Below, piece by piece: positions 38,318-47,532 of a stretch of DNA of 64,000 bases. Made by a program: the position numbers and the translations under genes. The DNA is taken from positions 62,001 to 126,000 of the forward strand of contig NZ_FPJW01000005.1 of assembly GCF_900119735.1 (NCBI RefSeq), read 5' to 3'. The first letter of the stretch is position 1, and every line of letters begins with the position of its first letter. The notes beneath the pieces are model-generated. The model ran no database searches. It had not been told where the DNA came from and saw nothing but the letters and a program-made list of their open reading frames with translations. The DNA comes from Marinospirillum alkaliphilum DSM 21637 (lineage in GTDB: Bacteria; Pseudomonadota; Gammaproteobacteria; Pseudomonadales; Halomonadaceae).

Positions 38318-39997
38318 ATGAGCAAACAACCGAGCTACGTCAGCGGCATCAGTGACCAGCCCCTGCTGGGCATGACCATCGGCGACCTGTTCGACAGAAC
38401 CGTTGCCCAATTCCCGGACAATGATGCCCTGATCTCCCGTCACCAGAAGCTGCGCTACACCTATAAAGAGTTGCAGCAGGAAGTGAACCGCTGTGCCCGT
38501 GGTCTGATGAAAATGGGCGTCCAGCGTGGCGAACGAGTCGGCATCTGGTCTCCCAACTGTGCCGAGTGGTGCATCACCCAGTTTGCCACCGCCAAGATCG
38601 GTGCCATTCTGGTGAACATCAATCCCAGCTACCGCACCCACGAGTTGGAATACGCCCTCAAACAATCCGGCACCAGCACCCTGATCCTGCAGGGTGAATT
38701 CAAAAGCTCCCGCTACGCCGACATGATCTGTGAGCTGGCACCCGAATTAAAAAACAGTACCACCCAGACCTTCCGCAGTGAACGCCTGCCGGAACTCAAG
38801 CGGGTGATCTGCCTCAGCGACGAGCTGGCCAGTGAAGGCATGTTCACCTGGTCCGATCTGATGTCCATGTACGATCAGGTCACCGAAGCGGAACTGCATG
38901 ACCTGCAGAAAACCCTGCAGTTTGATGATCCCATCAACATCCAGTACACCTCCGGCACCACCGGTGCACCCAAGGGCGCCACCCTGTCGCACCACAATAT
39001 CCTCAACAACGGTTATTTTGTCGGTGAAGGCATGAACCTCACCCATAAAGATCGCATGGTGATTCCGGTGCCGCTTTACCACTGCTTTGGCATGGTGATG
39101 GGCAACCTTGGTTGTGTCACTCATGGCGCCACCATGATTTACCCATCCGACGGTTTTGACCCAGAACTGACCCTGAAAGCCGTGGAAGAAGAAAAGGCCA
39201 CCACCCTTTACGGCGTGCCGACCATGTTCATTGCTGAACTGGAACACCCGGACTTTGACAAGTTTGACCTGCGCCACCTGCGCACCGGCATCATGGCGGG
39301 TTCCAACTGCCCGATTGAAGTGATGAAAAAAGTCATCGACAAGATGCACATGAAAGACGTCACCATCTGTTACGGCATGACCGAAACCAGCCCGGTGAGC
39401 TTCCAGACCCGCATGGATGCCCCGCTGGAAAAACGCGTCTCCACCGTGGGCACCATCCACCCGCACCTGGAAGTGAAACTGGTCGATCCGGAATCCGGCC
39501 GCGTGGTGGAGCGTGGTGAAAAAGGCGAACTCTGCACCCGGGGTTACAGCGTGATGCTGGGCTACTGGAACAACGAAGAAGCCACCACCAAATCCATCGT
39601 CAACGGCTGGATGCACACCGGTGACCTGGCCGAAATGGATGAAGAAGGTTATGTCGCCATCACCGGTCGCATCAAGGACATGATCATCCGTGGCGGTGAA
39701 AACATCTACCCGCGTGAACTGGAAGAATTCTTCTACACCCACCCGGACATCTCCGATGTGCAGGTGATTGGTGTACCGGATCAGAAATACGGCGAAGAAG
39801 TGATGGCCTGGGTGAAAACCCACGAAGGCAAGACCCTCAACGAACAGGAACTGCGCGACTTCTGCAAAGGCAAAATTGCCCACTACAAGGTGCCGCGTTA
39901 CTTCAAGTTCACCCAGGACTTCCCGATGACCGTCACCGGCAAGATCCAGAAGTTCAAAATGCGCGACCAGAGTATTGAAGAACTCGGACTGCGCTGA
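38318..39997 (+). CDS. AMP-dependent acyl-CoA synthetase (medium-chain/ACSF2-like)
   Basis: 559 aa. ANL superfamily: P-loop [67 protein letters not shown] and C-terminal Lys in [12 protein letters not shown]. It belongs to the fatty-acyl-CoA ligase branch common in leucine/fatty-acid catabolic operons; the acyl chain cannot be read from the sequence. Start supported by AAAGGTGGG. It is 59 nt after liuR, so probably its operon partner, and is followed by a terminator. Confidence 0.9.
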   Translation: MSKQPSYVSGISDQPLLGMTIGDLFDRTVAQFPDNDALISRHQKLRYTYKELQQEVNRCARGLMKMGVQRGERVGIWSPNCAEWCITQFATAKIGAILVNINPSYRTHELEYALKQSGTSTLILQGEFKSSRYADMICELAPELKNSTTQTFRSERLPELKRVICLSDELASEGMFTWSDLMSMYDQVTEAELHDLQKTLQFDDPINIQYTSGTTGAPKGATLSHHNILNNGYFVGEGMNLTHKDRMVIPVPLYHCFGMVMGNLGCVTHGATMIYPSDGFDPELTLKAVEEEKATTLYGVPTMFIAELEHPDFDKFDLRHLRTGIMAGSNCPIEVMKKVIDKMHMKDVTICYGMTETSPVSFQTRMDAPLEKRVSTVGTIHPHLEVKLVDPESGRVVERGEKGELCTRGYSVMLGYWNNEEATTKSIVNGWMHTGDLAEMDEEGYVAITGRIKDMIIRGGENIYPRELEEFFYTHPDISDVQVIGVPDQKYGEEVMAWVKTHEGKTLNEQELRDFCKGKIAHYKVPRYFKFTQDFPMTVTGKIQKFKMRDQSIEELGLR

Positions 39998-40028
39998 TTG
40001 AACTGATCCGGAAATACCTCAAACCAAA

Positions 40029-40055
40029 AAGCCTGCCAAGCGGCAGGCTTTTTTT
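40029..40055 (+). terminator. Rho-independent terminator after the acyl-CoA synthetase
   Basis: Stem AAGCCTGCC/GGCAGGCTT with loop AAGC and a T run. It starts 31 nt past the stop codon. The stem core is the same GCCTGCC as in the terminator at 16659. Confidence 0.9.
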
Positions 40056-40072
40056 ATGGCGCAAGAAGCTCA

Positions 40073-40214
40073 AGAAGCCCCTGATTAACGTGATGAGCGC
40101 AGGCAAGGCCAGACGAAATTGATTGAAAAAGCGGAGTTTACACGGAGTAAATGAGCATTTTGAGATCAATTTCAACACAGCATGGCCAAGCGCAATAGTT
40201 AATCAGGGGCTTCT
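40073..40214. repeat. 142-bp element with 17-bp perfect terminal inverted repeats (MITE-like)
   Basis: Ends AGAAGCCCCTGATTAAC (40073-40089) and its exact reverse complement (40198-40214). Inside, AAATTGAT/ATCAATTT (40116-40123/40165-40172) and TTTAC/GTAAA pair as nested arms, so the whole element can fold back. No coding capacity. It lies between two convergent genes and reaches within 4 nt of the HDOD gene stop. Confidence 0.75.
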
Positions 40215-40217
40215 CAT

Positions 40218-41432
40218 TCAATCCACACCCATCAGCACCTGATTGGTCCAGACCTGACTATCCATCCAGATGCCATTCAATCGCTGTACCATTTCATGGC
40301 TGGAATCCAGCATGCGGGCCTGTTCAAAGGCTTTCACCAGTTTCAGCACCCGGCCCAGTTTGCCATCACCAAAAAGGAGTGCAGCTTTTAATTCCTGCGC
40401 CAGGGGTAATTCCTTCAACAGGGCTTCCAGCTCCAGCCCCATCAGCAGGTCCATCATCGACATCAGGCCAGCCATAAAGGCTTCTCGCGGATTGACGCCA
40501 CTCATGCTGGCCGCCATGCGTTCACACATGGCTGCACGCGTCAGTGCCTGGGGCAACAACAAGCGGCTGGCAGCACCGTTGTTGGCCAGCATCACCGTGG
40601 TGACCATGCTGCGCACCCGATCCAGTCCCAGCGTACTTAATGCCTGACTGATGCTGGTCACTTCGGTACGACGGCGGAACATCGGTGAGTTGGTCAGTTT
40701 CAGCAGCATCAAGGTCAGTTGCGGGTCCTGGGCAATCAGCGGCTCCAGCACCTTGTAATCCGGTTCTGCTTTCTGCAATTCAGACAGGATGCGAATCTGT
40801 GCCCCACGATTACTGCCGCGCTGGGTGGAGGTGTGTTGCTGCACTTCCGGGCGTGCATAAAAATAACCCTGAAAATACTCAAACCCCAGCGCCTGGCAAC
40901 GACGATAAGCGTCCATGTCTTCCACCCGCCGTGCCAGCAGGGCAATACCCTGATCTCGGAACAGCTTGATGCGGGCTTCGTCCAGCTCACTCAAGGCATC
41001 CATTTTAATCACATCAACCAGCTTCAACAGCTCTCTGCTCTGCTCATTGATGTCAAATGCATCCAATGCAAGCCGAAAGCCTGCTGCCTTGACGCCCTTT
41101 AACCGCTCCAGCATACCTGGTTGCTGCAACACATTGCCCAGTACCTCCACCACCACCTGCTCAGGATAAGGAGGGAGAAGCTCCGGTTTTTGCAGCCATT
41201 CATGTGGTGCAATAAAAAACAGCGGCCGCTTGCCAACCAGCTTGTCCAGACCCGTTTCATAAAAGGCGGCATTACTGACACGCGCGGTTGCCATCATCTG
41301 GTCTTCAACCTGAGCGCTGTGATCCACCACACTGGCCCGATACAGAAGTTCATCGGCAACGTGGCGCATGTTGCGATCACAGATGGGTTGCAAGGCGATG
41401 CAATAGTTGGTTGGCTGCTGTGCTTCCACCAT
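40218..41432 (-). CDS. HDOD protein with degenerate EAL domain (paralogue 1)
   Basis: 404 aa from ATG 41432; a TTG at 41507 would add 25 residues that have no match in the paralogue at 49428. N-terminal EAL-like domain (about 8-200): YCIALQPICDRNMRHVADELLYR, FFIAPHEWL, VVVEVLGN, DVIKMD and YFQGYFYARPE. The active-site DD is replaced (LALDAFDI) and AEGVE is lost, so no hydrolysis is expected, though c-di-GMP binding is possible. C-terminal HDOD domain (about 205-400; LIAQDPQLTLMLLKLTNSPMF, ISQALSTLGLDRVRSMV). This is the YuxH/CdgJ architecture linked to motility control in Vibrio (family knowledge). It is divergent from a REC-GGDEF-EAL operon. Confidence 0.88.
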   Translation of the reverse strand: MVEAQQPTNYCIALQPICDRNMRHVADELLYRASVVDHSAQVEDQMMATARVSNAAFYETGLDKLVGKRPLFFIAPHEWLQKPELLPPYPEQVVVEVLGNVLQQPGMLERLKGVKAAGFRLALDAFDINEQSRELLKLVDVIKMDALSELDEARIKLFRDQGIALLARRVEDMDAYRRCQALGFEYFQGYFYARPEVQQHTSTQRGSNRGAQIRILSELQKAEPDYKVLEPLIAQDPQLTLMLLKLTNSPMFRRRTEVTSISQALSTLGLDRVRSMVTTVMLANNGAASRLLLPQALTRAAMCERMAASMSGVNPREAFMAGLMSMMDLLMGLELEALLKELPLAQELKAALLFGDGKLGRVLKLVKAFEQARMLDSSHEMVQRLNGIWMDSQVWTNQVLMGVD

Positions 41433-41552
41433 AAACTGGATGTCCTCGACTTGTGATTTTGCCGTGCTTTTCAAGCCTGACACACTTTGCTTCTGCGAAG
41501 GAATCAAGAAGCAGGTTTTTTCAGGATGCTCGTTTTTTTGGGTGTTTGTTAT

Positions 41553-41575
41553 TGTAAATCTATGTTAATTTTACA
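41553..41575. promoter_or_regulatory. Possible operator: TGTAAA-N11-TTTACA inverted repeat
   Basis: A 6-bp inverted repeat in the AT-rich divergent gap between the HDOD gene and the REC-GGDEF-EAL gene, 42 bp before the latter. Half sites are TyrR-like but the spacing is not; AT-rich chance is possible. Confidence 0.25.
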
Positions 41576-41616
41576 TCATCAAATGCTAACAAACCAGTAA
41601 CACTAAGGATGCCCAC

Positions 41617-43680
41617 ATGGCTCAATCCGATCAGGCCACCCTGCTTCTGGTAGAGGATGCTGCTGAAATCCGTCTACTGCTATCTGTCGGTCTTGGCAAG
41701 GCCGGTTACAAGGTGGTGCAGGCAAAAAATGGCCAGGAAGGTCTGGATGCCTGGGTCGAACATCACCCTGATCTGGTCTTGATGGACGTGACCATGCCTG
41801 TCATGGACGGCTTTGAAGCCTGCCGCTTGATCCGGGAGCAGGAAGTACATCAGGTGACACCAATTCTGATGCTGACTGGCTCGGATGATATGGCCTCCAT
41901 TAACCGTGCCTTTGAAGTGGGTGCTTCCGACTTTATCACCAAACCCATCAACCTGCCTTTATTGCAGCAGCGCATTCGTTATGCGCTGCGCGATGCACGG
42001 CGGGAAAAAGAGCTGCGTCACGCCCGTAACCTGCAAGACAGCGCAAGGGCTCTGGCTGGCCTGGCCTTCTGGGAGTACGATCCCAGAACCGACCGCCTGC
42101 ACTGGCTGGATGATGCATCCCGACTACTCCACTGGCTGAGCCATCCACCGACCAGCCTGCATGAAGCCCTGCAAAGTGTTCACCCGGAAGACCATGCCCG
42201 TTTGCAAACCTTGCTCCGTGATACCATTCAGCACGGCAGCAAATTTGACCTGGAGCTGCGTTCACTGGGTAAAGAGCAGACCTACCTGCTGAAAATGCTG
42301 GGCCAGCAGGATCCCGATACCCGCCGCATTATTGGTGCAGTACAAGACATCACCGCCTTGCGTTCACTGGAGCATCAGGCTGAATACCTCAGCCACCACG
42401 ATGCACTGACTGGCTTGCCCAACCGTAAACTCTTCCTGCGCAGCCTGGAGGAACAACTGCAAGCCACCACCCACCGCAACACGCTGGTGCTGGTGATTGA
42501 AGTCTCTCGCCTGCACCAGATCAGTGATGCCCTGGGTGCAGATACTGCTGACCAGTTGTTAACCCTGTTATCCAGCCAACTGCAACACCTGGCACGCAAC
42601 CAGAACGGCAGTGTTGCCAGGCTGGAAGGCGCTGCCTTTGCCTTGTGGTTGAACACCTCAACTCCCATCGATCCGGATCAACTGCGCTCACAACTGACCG
42701 AGCTGCTGCAACCCCTGCTGCGCCAGTGGGTGATTGATGAACACGAGCTGCTGCTGAATCTCACCGTGGGCATCAGCCACGCCCCTGAACAAGCTGACAA
42801 GCCGGCGGACCTCTTGCGTTATGCGCAACGTGCACTGCGCAACCGGCGTCGCGATGGTCAGTTAACGCTGAATCTTTACCAACCCGGTGAAGTGGATCAA
42901 TTGGCCCATCGCCTGTCGCTGGAAAATGAATTGCGCCGTGCCGTGGAGCGTCAGGAATTTACCCTGGTGTATCAGCCGCAACTGGATCTGGCCAGTGATC
43001 GGGTGGTTGGTGTCGAGTCCTTACTGCGCTGGAATCACCCGGAAAAGGGACAGGTGTCGCCTGCCGTCTTCATTCCACTGCTGGAAGAGTTATCACTGAT
43101 CCAGCCACTGGGAGAATGGATTCTGCATCACGCCTGCTGGCAGCAACAGCAATGGCAACAACAGGGCTACTCGCTACGCATGGGCATCAATCTGTCACCA
43201 GCCCAGTTTGCCCAGTCAGATCTGCTGCAACAAATTGAAGCGGCAGCAATCAAGGCCGGTGTGCAGACATCCGGCATCAAACTGGAAATCACCGAAAGTC
43301 TGGCCATGCGTGATCCAGCTGCCAGCATCCGTCTGCTGCATGATCTGCGTGATCGTGGCTTCAAGATCGCCATTGATGACTTTGGCATCGGTTTTTCATC
43401 ACTGGAATACCTGCTGAAGTTTCCGCTCGACTCACTGAAGATAGACCGCGCCTTTGTAAAAGACATCACCCGTGGCCGCAGTGATCGAGCGATCATCAAG
43501 GCCCTCACCTCCATGTGTCAAAGCTTGGGTATTTCCACCATCGCTGAAGGCGTGGAAGACCAGCGCCAGCGCGATTATGTGGATGCACTGGGGGCAACAG
43601 AAATCCAGGGTTACCTGATTTCACGCCCCCTGCCCAGTGACGAGTTATTGGCTTTTATGAGTCAGCGCCAGCAGGATTGA
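41617..43680 (+). CDS. Response regulator REC-PAS-GGDEF(degenerate)-EAL, likely c-di-GMP phosphodiesterase
   Basis: 687 aa. REC (about 5-125; LLVEDAAEIR, Asp in LMDVTMPVMDG, Lys in ITKP), a PAS_3-like domain (about 145-245), GGDEF (about 255-420) and EAL (430-685). The GGDEF signature is EGAAF (337-341), so it should not make c-di-GMP. In the EAL domain the namesake reads ESLLRW (Glu about 467 kept), with INLSPAQF, KLEITESLAM, DDFGIGFSSLEYL, LKIDRAFV, IAEGVED and IQGYL all present; hydrolysis is therefore likely. AAGGA precedes the ATG. A membrane hybrid kinase follows after 3 nt and is the probable partner. Confidence 0.94.
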   Translation: MAQSDQATLLLVEDAAEIRLLLSVGLGKAGYKVVQAKNGQEGLDAWVEHHPDLVLMDVTMPVMDGFEACRLIREQEVHQVTPILMLTGSDDMASINRAFEVGASDFITKPINLPLLQQRIRYALRDARREKELRHARNLQDSARALAGLAFWEYDPRTDRLHWLDDASRLLHWLSHPPTSLHEALQSVHPEDHARLQTLLRDTIQHGSKFDLELRSLGKEQTYLLKMLGQQDPDTRRIIGAVQDITALRSLEHQAEYLSHHDALTGLPNRKLFLRSLEEQLQATTHRNTLVLVIEVSRLHQISDALGADTADQLLTLLSSQLQHLARNQNGSVARLEGAAFALWLNTSTPIDPDQLRSQLTELLQPLLRQWVIDEHELLLNLTVGISHAPEQADKPADLLRYAQRALRNRRRDGQLTLNLYQPGEVDQLAHRLSLENELRRAVERQEFTLVYQPQLDLASDRVVGVESLLRWNHPEKGQVSPAVFIPLLEELSLIQPLGEWILHHACWQQQQWQQQGYSLRMGINLSPAQFAQSDLLQQIEAAAIKAGVQTSGIKLEITESLAMRDPAASIRLLHDLRDRGFKIAIDDFGIGFSSLEYLLKFPLDSLKIDRAFVKDITRGRSDRAIIKALTSMCQSLGISTIAEGVEDQRQRDYVDALGATEIQGYLISRPLPSDELLAFMSQRQQD

Positions 43681-43683
43681 TGG

Positions 43684-46068
43684 ATGAAAAGAACGTCTCT
43701 GTTTCGCTCGTTATTACTGAGCGCCCTGTTGACCACCTCCGCTGTACTGATACTGCTGGTCACCGTGATGCTGATGGGCATTGTAAAACCCCTGGAACAC
43801 CTGGCGCGACAGGAAGCCTCGGTACTGGCTGAAAAAGAAATCAGCCTGCGCCTGGCAGCCAAGCAGGAAGCGGTCATCTCCATTGCCACCAGCCTGGCCC
43901 GTGACCCACGGGTTATCCAGGGTTTGTTGCAACAGGATCACCCGCTGGCTTTTACAGCACTGCATCATTTGCAGCAGGATTTTGCTGCCAGCACCGAATA
44001 CAAGAGTGTGTTTGCTCAGGTGATCAGCCCTGAGCGACGCATTCTGGCTCGCTCCTGGCAGCCGGACTTTACCGGTGGTGTTGCACCCCATCCGCTGGTG
44101 AACCAGGTGCTGACCAGCGGCATTGCCGCCGCCAGTTTCAGTGTTGGTAATGCCGGCCCCGGTGTACTGGGCTTTGCACCCGTGTTTCATGAAGGCCAGA
44201 TCATCGGTGCCATCTCTGTCACACAAGGCTTGGGTTCAGTGGTTCGGGCACTGGCTGCCGAAAACATGGACTGGTTATTGTTGCTTGACCAGCAAACCAT
44301 TCTGCGGCGCTTTGACGGCCAGATGCCGACAGCCTATAGCAGCAGCCCGTTTTTTGATGAGAACTACCTGCTGGCGCACAGCAGCTGGTTTGATCCCCAA
44401 CTGGCACGCAGTATTCGTGAGCGTTTACCCAACCTCACCGCTGGGAGTGGTCAGTTGCACCTGCTGGATAACCGTCTGGTGTTTGACCTGCCAATGCAGG
44501 ACTCCACTGGTGAATACATCGGCCGTAGCCTGCTGATCACCGATGATGAAATTCTCACGGCACGCATCCAGCAAGGCCATACTTCCATCTACCTGTCAGT
44601 CATTGCCGTACTGGTGGTGGTCATAGCCGTGGTGGCATTACTGATGGGGCTGGTGAATCAACGCATCATTCGCCCAGTGGAAGACCTGGTTCACACCATC
44701 AATGATGCGGTGGCTTCCAACCGTTTTTCTGCCCGCTTTCACAGCCTCAGCCATGATGAGCTGGGAGAACTCTCCTCCAGTCTGAATCGCCTGTTTGGCA
44801 GCCTGGAGCAAGCCATTCACGAAGCCAGTAACGCCATCACTGAACTGGCCCAGGGTGATCTGGATCGACGCATCACCGCACCCTTTCAGGGTGATATGGA
44901 AGAATTCAAAACCGGTTTTAATGCGGCTGCCATCAAACTCCAGGATACCCAACTGCGGCTGCAGGAAGCCAGCAATGCCAAAAGCCAGTTTCTGGCCAAT
45001 ATGAGCCATGAAATCCGCACCCCCATCAATGGTGTGCTGGGCATGTTGACCCTGCTGGAACACACCCGGCTGGATGCTGAACAGGCCGAGCAGGTTGCAC
45101 TGGCCCGCAGTTCGGCTGAACTGCTGCTGGGACTGGTGAACGACATCCTCGACTTTTCCAAGATTGAAGCCGGTAAAATGACGCTGGAAAACCTGCCACT
45201 GGATTTGAATCGGCTGACACTGCAGTTGCAGGCAACCTTCCGTAATGAAGCAGCACGCAAGGGGCTGCTACTGGTCACTCAGGTCGATCCGGCACTCAGT
45301 CAGTGGGTCAGTGGTGATGCACTGCGGTTGCAACAGATCCTCAACAACCTGCTCTCCAATGCCTTCAAGTTCACCGAACAAGGCCAGATCACCCTGGCAC
45401 TGGCGCTGGCCAATACTGGCAGATTGCGCATCAGTGTTACCGACACCGGCATCGGCATTGCACCCGAAGCCGCGCAGCAGCTATTCCAGAGTTTCACTCA
45501 GGCGGACAGCACCACCAGCCGCAAATATGGTGGCACCGGACTGGGCCTGAAAATCTCCAAAGAGCTGGTCGAACTGATGCATGGGCAGATGGATTTCAGC
45601 AGCCAGCCAGGACAGGGATCAACCTTCTGGCTTGAGATTCCTTATCACCCCTGCCAACCCCCTCAGCGCTCTCAGGATCAGGCATTGCAGACACCTCACT
45701 GGCCCGATAAAAAACTGCTGCTGGTTGAGGACAACACCGTCAACCAGCTGCTGGCCGTCAAACTGCTGAGCAAGTTTGGCATCAAACCGGATCTTGCCGT
45801 GAACGGTGAAGAAGCAGTAAAACTGGCTGGTAAACAAGCCTATGACCTGATTCTGATGGACTGTCAGATGCCGGTCATGGATGGCTACACTGCTACTCGC
45901 AGCCTGCGGGCCAGCGGTTATTACCATCCCATCATTGCCCTGACGGCCAATGCCAGCACAGAGGACCGGGACCTTTGCCATGCTGCCGGTATGGATGATT
46001 TTTTAGCCAAGCCCTATCGCATGGAAAGCCTGATTGACATTTTAAGGAAATGGCTGGAAAAAACCTGA
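43684..46068 (+). CDS. Membrane hybrid histidine kinase with periplasmic dCache-type sensor
   Basis: 794 aa. TM1 about 10-35, a long periplasmic domain (about 36-300) with double-Cache features (SVFAQVISPERRILARSW, FAPVFHEGQIIGAISVTQ), TM2 about 302-325 and HAMP (about 326-400, IRPVEDLVHTINDAV). HisKA has [15 protein letters not shown] (His about 442). HATPase_c has DTGIGI and GGTGLGLKIS. The C-terminal REC has LLVEDNTVNQ, Asp about 726 in MDCQMPVMDG and Lys in LAKP. There is no HPt, so phosphate must leave through another protein. It lies between REC-GGDEF-EAL (3 nt upstream) and REC-HATPase (TGATG overlap downstream), which suggests one signalling operon. Confidence 0.94.
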   Translation: MKRTSLFRSLLLSALLTTSAVLILLVTVMLMGIVKPLEHLARQEASVLAEKEISLRLAAKQEAVISIATSLARDPRVIQGLLQQDHPLAFTALHHLQQDFAASTEYKSVFAQVISPERRILARSWQPDFTGGVAPHPLVNQVLTSGIAAASFSVGNAGPGVLGFAPVFHEGQIIGAISVTQGLGSVVRALAAENMDWLLLLDQQTILRRFDGQMPTAYSSSPFFDENYLLAHSSWFDPQLARSIRERLPNLTAGSGQLHLLDNRLVFDLPMQDSTGEYIGRSLLITDDEILTARIQQGHTSIYLSVIAVLVVVIAVVALLMGLVNQRIIRPVEDLVHTINDAVASNRFSARFHSLSHDELGELSSSLNRLFGSLEQAIHEASNAITELAQGDLDRRITAPFQGDMEEFKTGFNAAAIKLQDTQLRLQEASNAKSQFLANMSHEIRTPINGVLGMLTLLEHTRLDAEQAEQVALARSSAELLLGLVNDILDFSKIEAGKMTLENLPLDLNRLTLQLQATFRNEAARKGLLLVTQVDPALSQWVSGDALRLQQILNNLLSNAFKFTEQGQITLALALANTGRLRISVTDTGIGIAPEAAQQLFQSFTQADSTTSRKYGGTGLGLKISKELVELMHGQMDFSSQPGQGSTFWLEIPYHPCQPPQRSQDQALQTPHWPDKKLLLVEDNTVNQLLAVKLLSKFGIKPDLAVNGEEAVKLAGKQAYDLILMDCQMPVMDGYTATRSLRASGYYHPIIALTANASTEDRDLCHAAGMDDFLAKPYRMESLIDILRKWLEKT

Positions 46069-46967
46069 TGAACACTGCAACAAACCATCAGCTACTGCTG
46101 GTGGATGATGATCCCATCAGCCTGAAAATCATGCACAGCCTGCTGACCCAGGCTGGTTTCTCTTGTGTCACTGCGGAAGATGCCCATCAGGCCGCTGCAC
46201 AGCTGGATGCCTACCCCGTGGAGCATTTCAGCGCCATATTGCTGGACAACCAGATGCCGGGAAAAACCGGTCTGGAACTGCTGCAGGACATCAAACAAGG
46301 GCCACACACCCACCTGCCTGTGATCATGCAAACAGGCAGTAACAGCCCCGATGAAGTGCATCAGTGCATTGCTGCCGGAGCCTTTTACTACCTGACCAAG
46401 CCCCTGGACCGCCAGTTATTACTGTCAGTGGTTGAAGCAGCCATCAGTGATCTGGAAAACCACCGTGCAGTGCGTGCGGAAATGAGCCAGATTGACCAGT
46501 CGCTGGAGCTGCTGCATCAGGCCTGTTTTCAATTTCGAACACCGCGTGATGCCACCCTGTTATCGGCTTTCCTGGCTCGCCTGGGCAACAACCCGGACAA
46601 GGTCAGCATTGGGCTGTATGAGCTGTTAATCAATGCCGTGGAACATGGCAACCTGGGCATCAGTTACGATGAAAAAACCCGATTGATTGAAACACAGCAA
46701 TTAAAGGAAGAAATCAACCGGAGACTGGAACAACCGCAGTTCAAGGATCGGCTGGCTCGCGTCACTCTGATGCGCAACCCTGAAAGTCTGGTGTTCACCA
46801 TTGAAGATCAAGGAGCAGGATTTGATTTTGAGCAGTATCTGGAATTTTCCCTGGATCGGGCACTGGACAACCATGGTCGCGGCATCATGGTGGCCAGCAA
46901 GATCAGTTTTGACCACCTTCAATACAGCCAGGGTGGGCGCTGCGTGACAGCCACACACCTTTTATAG
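46068..46967 (+). CDS. REC-HATPase protein (RsbW-like anti-sigma-type kinase under receiver control)
   Basis: 299 aa from ATG 46068, overlapping the kinase stop (TGATG). REC (about 5-125): LLVDDDPISLK, Asp in LLDNQMPGKTG, Lys in LTKP. A C-terminal GHKL domain (about 160-299) has ELLINAVEHGNLGI, DQGAGFDFE and NHGRGIMVASKI, typical of serine-kinase anti-sigma factors rather than His-kinases; there is no H-box. No PP2C or STAS is next to it, so its STAS partner may be the product of 18591-18905 or one elsewhere. Output: probably protein-protein partner switching set by phosphorylation of the receiver. Confidence 0.88.
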   Translation: MNTATNHQLLLVDDDPISLKIMHSLLTQAGFSCVTAEDAHQAAAQLDAYPVEHFSAILLDNQMPGKTGLELLQDIKQGPHTHLPVIMQTGSNSPDEVHQCIAAGAFYYLTKPLDRQLLLSVVEAAISDLENHRAVRAEMSQIDQSLELLHQACFQFRTPRDATLLSAFLARLGNNPDKVSIGLYELLINAVEHGNLGISYDEKTRLIETQQLKEEINRRLEQPQFKDRLARVTLMRNPESLVFTIEDQGAGFDFEQYLEFSLDRALDNHGRGIMVASKISFDHLQYSQGGRCVTATHLL

Positions 46968-47122
46968 AAGTCCTGATGTTTGTAGAAATCCTGATGCATG
47001 TCAATTTCATTTTAAAAATCAAACAACAATAGCGGGATTTAAAAGACAAGCCAGTCACACCAGGTATAGTTTGTAAGGGTGGTGGAACCACCGTTTCCAA
47101 TAAACTGATGACGGGAAAAATC

Positions 47123-47449
47123 ATGAAAAAAACAAGCTGCACCATGACTCGCCGCAACCTGTTGAAAAAGGGATTATTTAGTCTGGCAGCCCTGCCGTTG
47201 GGTATGGGCGTGATGACACCCCAGGTGTTTGCATCCAGCCTGCCGCTGATCAGTGAAGACCACCCTCAGGCCAGAGCACTGAACTATGTGCATGTTGCTG
47301 CCAGCGCCTCCGGCCATCCCAGCTTTAAAGCCGATGCCTATTGTGACAACTGCCGCTTCTGGGTCGCCGCCACCAATGGCTGCACACTGATCCCCAACTT
47401 CTCCTTTGAGCCCAAAGGCTGGTGCCAGGCCTGGGTTTCTGCTGGCTGA
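47123..47449 (+). CDS. Tat-exported high-potential iron-sulfur protein (HiPIP)
   Basis: 108 aa from ATG 47123 (GGGA before it; other in-frame ATGs close by). Twin-arginine signal TRRNLLKKGLFSLAALPLG, then a mature domain of about 70 residues with four Cys (about 74, 77, 87 and 101) in the CX2C...GC...WC order of HiPIPs, and small aromatic-rich loops (YCDNCRFW, FSFEPKGWCQAW). Family role: periplasmic one-electron carrier with a [4Fe-4S] 3+/2+ cluster, feeding oxidases or reaction centres. It is folded before export, as Tat cargo. It stands alone between signalling genes. Confidence 0.93.
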   Translation: MKKTSCTMTRRNLLKKGLFSLAALPLGMGVMTPQVFASSLPLISEDHPQARALNYVHVAASASGHPSFKADAYCDNCRFWVAATNGCTLIPNFSFEPKGWCQAWVSAG

Positions 47450-47465
47450 TTCTGAGCCAAAAACA

Positions 47466-47489
47466 CTGGCAGGGTGTGCCCCCTGCCAG
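47466..47489 (-). terminator. Terminator hairpin between HiPIP and MCP genes
   Basis: Stem CTGGCAGGG (47466-47474)/CCCTGCCAG (47481-47489), 6-base loop. Read on the minus strand it is followed by TGTTTTT, so it best fits termination of the MCP gene. It may also stop HiPIP transcription. Confidence 0.75.
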
Positions 47490-47532
47490 GTTATTACTGG
47501 ATTCAGTTATTACCGGATTAAGCGCTTACCTG

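Noticed and set aside
38747-39883. 378-aa antisense open frame over the acyl-CoA synthetase
   Set aside because: It mirrors the AMP-ligase gene and is rich in Phe, His and Gly without any recognisable fold.
40073-40214. Insertion sequence
   Set aside because: Perfect terminal repeats, but only 142 bp and no transposase frame; called MITE-like instead.
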